A DNA stretch of 64,000 bases from Trissonchulus latispiculum. Taxonomy: Eukaryota; Nematoda; Enoplea; Enoplida; Ironidae. Position numbers and translations under genes: made by a program. Below the pieces are notes generated by a model. The model did not search any database. It was given only the letters and a program-made list of their open reading frames with translations, and was not told the origin of the DNA. The stretch lies in the NCBI GenBank assembly GCA_030248195.1, contig JASAND010032069.1, positions 117,845 through 181,844 of the forward strand, written 5' to 3'. This document shows, one piece after another, positions 60,904 to 64,000 of the stretch (position 1 is the stretch's first letter; every line of letters begins with the position of its first letter).

Positions 60904-61570
60904 CAAGAGTACATAATAGAATAAGAGTATGAAACTCTTACGCTACTATGTGCTAAACATGCCTGACATGCTCAGGTCGTTAACTCGGGACCCCCTCCGA
61001 GAGTTTCGGGGGGGGTCCCACTTAGCACTAATTACGTGCTTTCATATAAACGCGTGTCTGCTCGCTGATTCGCTAATTAGCTTAGGCTTACAGTAGGCGC
61101 TTTATTAGTAATTTTTAATTAATTAGTTATAACTTTAATTGGGTTAACGTAATTAAAAAACTAATTCGACAACTTTGTTGCATTTTTTCTGCTCTTTCCA
61201 ATGATATAAAAATTGTTGCACACTACGTTAATACGAATTTTTGTTTTGTGCAACAATTTTTATACCATTAGAAAGAGCAGAAAAAATGCAACAAAGTTGT
61301 CGAATTAGTTTTTTAATTACGTTAACCTAATTAAAGTTATAACTAATTAATTAAAAATTACTAATAAAGCGCCTACTGTAAGCCTAAGCTAATTAGCGAA
61401 TCAGCGAGCAGACACGCGTGTATATGAGAGCACGTAATTAGTGCTAAGTGGGACCCCCCCCCCCCCGAAACTCTCGGAGGGGGTCCCGAGTTAACGACCT
61501 GAGCATGTCAGGCATGTTTTGCACATAGTAGCGTAAGAGTTTCATACTCTTATTCTATTATGTACTCTTG
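60904..61570. mobile_element. CAAGAGT-family near-perfect palindrome
   Basis: 667 bp with termini CAAGAGTACATAATAGAATA and complement, duplication GCTTTAC at 60897-60903 and 61571-61577. Arms of about 315 bp are almost identical around a short loop near 61232. No ORF. Confidence 0.92.
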
Positions 61571-61577
61571 GCTTTAC

Positions 61578-62136
61578 TCATCTCACACCGCCAACATTAG
61601 CTGAATGATCGCATACAAACATATAAGCCAAATCCATGAGCCATATTACTTGTATGATAAAATACGTATAAACAAATGGTGTGTGCATATATATAGGATA
61701 AGTATATGAAAGTCAAATGTTGCAGACACTTTGTTCCATAATCTATATTCTGAAGATCAAAAGTTATTCAGATAATTGGCAGCTGATTATTGTAATTTTC
61801 AGCACCCATTACATATTCCCCTTTCCTCTCAAATTTCAGTATTATATAAATAGGCGTCCATTGAGGTCAAGGTTTATACATATATATATCCTTTCTAAGC
61901 AAACAGTACCATGCATAAACGACTTGAAGAATAATACTAGATCAGACATAGGATATCCTGCAAAAAGAGATCAACGCTGGTACGAACCAGCACTAACTCG
62001 GAAAGATAAATGTTTCCTACTAAAAAGGGAGGATATTCTGCAATCTGTATAAACGTATATAAAGACTAGGTTGTCTTATTTTGCGATGCAACCCAATTGC
62101 CATGCAGATTTAATGATACCTTAGTAAAGATGTATG
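61578..62136. other. AT-rich spacer, nothing recognised
   Basis: One open frame (61717-62052) has no domain and a codon make-up like non-coding AT-rich DNA. Confidence 0.4.
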
Positions 62137-62144
62137 TGTGTATG

Positions 62145-63270
62145 CATAGGCGTAGATAAGGGGGGGGGGCGCCCGGGCCCCCCCGAAGCACCTTTGCCCC
62201 CTGGAAATTTTGCCAGTGGAAAAATTTTTAAGCTCGCGCGCAGCGCGAGCTAAACATATTGCGCCTGTTCTTGCTGGAAAAGTAGTCTGAAAGGTTTCAA
62301 CCCTTTAATTTTTCAGAAAGTTCGCTCGCTCTGAGCCAAATCAAGACGATTTTGTGCAAAAGTTACCGGAAAAATAGGTTTAAAATGTAATATTTCTAAA
62401 AATTTTCAACTGCGGGCAGCGCTCCCATACTCCTGCTTGTCTGCGGTCTTACTCATTGCTAACTACTATGACAACTGATATTGATTATATATATATATTT
62501 CATTTTCCTAAAATAAATGTTTCTGACTTTAGTCTTCCAGATGTGGCACTTAATAAAGAAAATGCTCAAAATTATTCCTCAGGGAGTGTACATATGAAAA
62601 ATTCTGCAACTTCCGGGGGGCTCCGCCCCCAGACCCCCGCGGGTCCTATTTCTTCGCGACATTTGGTTTCTCCACAGCGCTTCCACGCGTACAATGCTAG
62701 CTCTCAGATTATATATTTGCTGATCTGAAATAAAACAGCAGGAAAGTGCTTTAAAAAATTGCTTTCATGTATAAAATATCAAAAATTCTCAACTTCTGGG
62801 GATTCAAAAACAATTCCGTTCAAAAAATTTAGAAAGTTTAAAGTTTTCAACTTTGGTATTAAAGAATTATATATTAAAGAAATTAAAGAAAGGCAAACGA
62901 TAATAAAAGGAAATGGAAGAATGATGGTACGTTTTATACATTAATAAATTATTTCACATATAAAGTTTCTCTAGCAGTCTTTGGTGAAAATAAAAAAATG
63001 TCAGCTTTAATACTTATATATATATAAGCCGTTTTTGGTGAAAATCTGAGAAAATTTCTCAAGTTTGCTAATTAAGAATTAAAGCTGCTGTACCCGTTTT
63101 TGGTGTCTGAAATCTGAAAATCTGAAAAAATTTTACTTATTGAAAGCTGATTGTGGGTCGGACGTAAAAAATTGCTCAATTTCGGGGGGGGGGGTCGGGC
63201 CCCCGGACCCCCCCCCCCCGACTTGCCAAAAATCCGCCCTCCCCGAAGCAATGACCTATCTACGCCACTG
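62145..63270. mobile_element. hAT-like non-autonomous element
   Basis: 1126 bp. Ends CATAGGCGTAGATAAGG and complement of CAGTGGCGTAGATAGG. 8-bp duplication TGTGTATG at 62137-62144 and 63271-63278. G-runs/C-runs lie at both edges; the interior is AT-rich with no transposase. Confidence 0.85.
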
Positions 63271-63278
63271 TGTGTATG

Positions 63279-64000
63279 TATATATATGCATGCAATCAGT
63301 TAGCGATTTGCCTCGGAGATAACTACAACACCCTTCTACACAGACGCCTGTAACTTCCCTCCGTGTCTCGGTTGACTAGAGCTGGCAAAAAGCTACGTAT
63401 ACATGTGGTCTCCTCGGGTTCGAACCACCGAGCTGCTACATAAAACTGTTATACACAAATTACAAACTGTTAGTTTGAGGAGGAAAACAAAGGTTTCCGA
63501 TGAACTTAGGATTTAACTTTACAACATAAAATAACGGTCAACGTCAGCCAACACGAGAGGTCCCCCTGTGGGACCCAACATGACAACTACATATGTACTT
63601 CAAAGCCCCACAAGTAGAGTTGTTGACCGGCCGAGGAAGACCTGGTGGCCGGCGGCCGGCCCACTATGCCGCCAATCCTGCCGGCCGGTTCCGGCCGGCT
63701 AGCCGGCCGACCGCCGGCCATCACCCGGCCGGCCGGGTCAGAAGCAGCCGGCCGGCCGGTCTTCAGAAAAAGGACACTACTTGATTTTGCCTGTTATATA
63801 TATAAACAGGAGAACTGTATGCATCCTTTAATGCTAAAAATTTTGCAAAATACACGAAAATAGGGAAATGGGACCGGGCTCGGTTTCCATCACTATAGGC
63901 CGCCCGGCCCGGGCAACAACACTACCTACAACTACAAGCATTCAAAAAATTAGCACAAATCAGAGCATTACACCAATATACAAATTCAGTACCAAGGCTC
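63279..64000. other. Right edge of window, no gene seen
   Basis: Apart from the CCGGCCGG tract, unremarkable sequence. The GGGTTCGAACCACCGAG near 63415 was considered and rejected as a tRNA. Confidence 0.4.
63620..63760. repeat. CCGGCCGG-rich low-complexity tract
   Basis: About 140 bp dominated by overlapping CCGGCCGG/GGCCGGC palindromes, extremely GC-rich in an AT-rich region. Apparent Arg/Pro/Ala frames across it are compositional. Confidence 0.75.

Noticed and set aside
63358..63440. Possible tRNA because of GGGTTCGAACC
   Set aside because: The T-arm does not give a 5-bp stem with a 7-nt loop, and no matching acceptor, D or anticodon arms were found.

Overview
This window is nuclear DNA from an animal, most likely an invertebrate; nothing in it fixes the species. 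The protein-coding genes are cut by many GT-AG introns, the kinase and the Rab GTPase are animal-type families, and most of the remaining DNA is transposable elements. No bacterial, organellar or rRNA sequence is visible.

Genes. Every spliced gene I can support lies on the minus strand. A Rab26/Rab37-type small GTPase occupies 511-3131: seven coding exons, real ATG at 3131, C-terminus not found. A small spliced gene of unknown function ends at 10094. A complete kinase domain of an SR-protein kinase (SRPK) is spread over eleven coding exons from 58761 down to 43996, with a very large low-complexity spacer exon (about 51426 to 49340) splitting the kinase. The last exon of another, unrecognised gene is at 60579-60788. 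On the plus strand there is one intronless Gly/Tyr-rich ORF (9295-9594) and an apparently split membrane-protein reading frame (right part 36962-37223).

Mobile DNA by region. 11463-20593 is a young LTR retroelement (two 500-bp LTRs, 4-bp duplication) that carries gag, zinc knuckle and protease but no visible reverse transcriptase or integrase, followed by 4.3 kb without a plausible gene. 22010-27740 is a tandemly repeated block holding decayed LINE fragments. One copy has been hit by at least four nested DNA transposons, and the neighbouring copy shows the empty sites. 27908-36961 is a giant foldback element. Its arms are built from a 39-bp hairpin-forming minisatellite, it is flanked by a perfect 9-bp duplication, and it splits a reading frame; its left arm is tandemly repeated. 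37246-39788 and 55269-56412 are two TTAA-flanked elements in opposite orientation.

A recurrent foldback/MITE family with termini CAAGAGTNCATAAT makes 7-bp target duplications that all end in AC. It occurs six times (5796-5862, 23480-24025, 40649-42267, 40665-41059, 46651-48353, 60904-61570). Harbinger-like elements (3-bp TWA duplications), hAT-like elements (8-bp) and a TA-flanked MITE fill much of the rest.

The Rab GTPase (vesicle traffic) and SRPK (phosphorylation of SR splicing factors) have no evident functional link; their proximity appears incidental. The most unusual content is the 9-bp-TSD foldback element, the 7-bp-TSD family and the pol-less LTR element.
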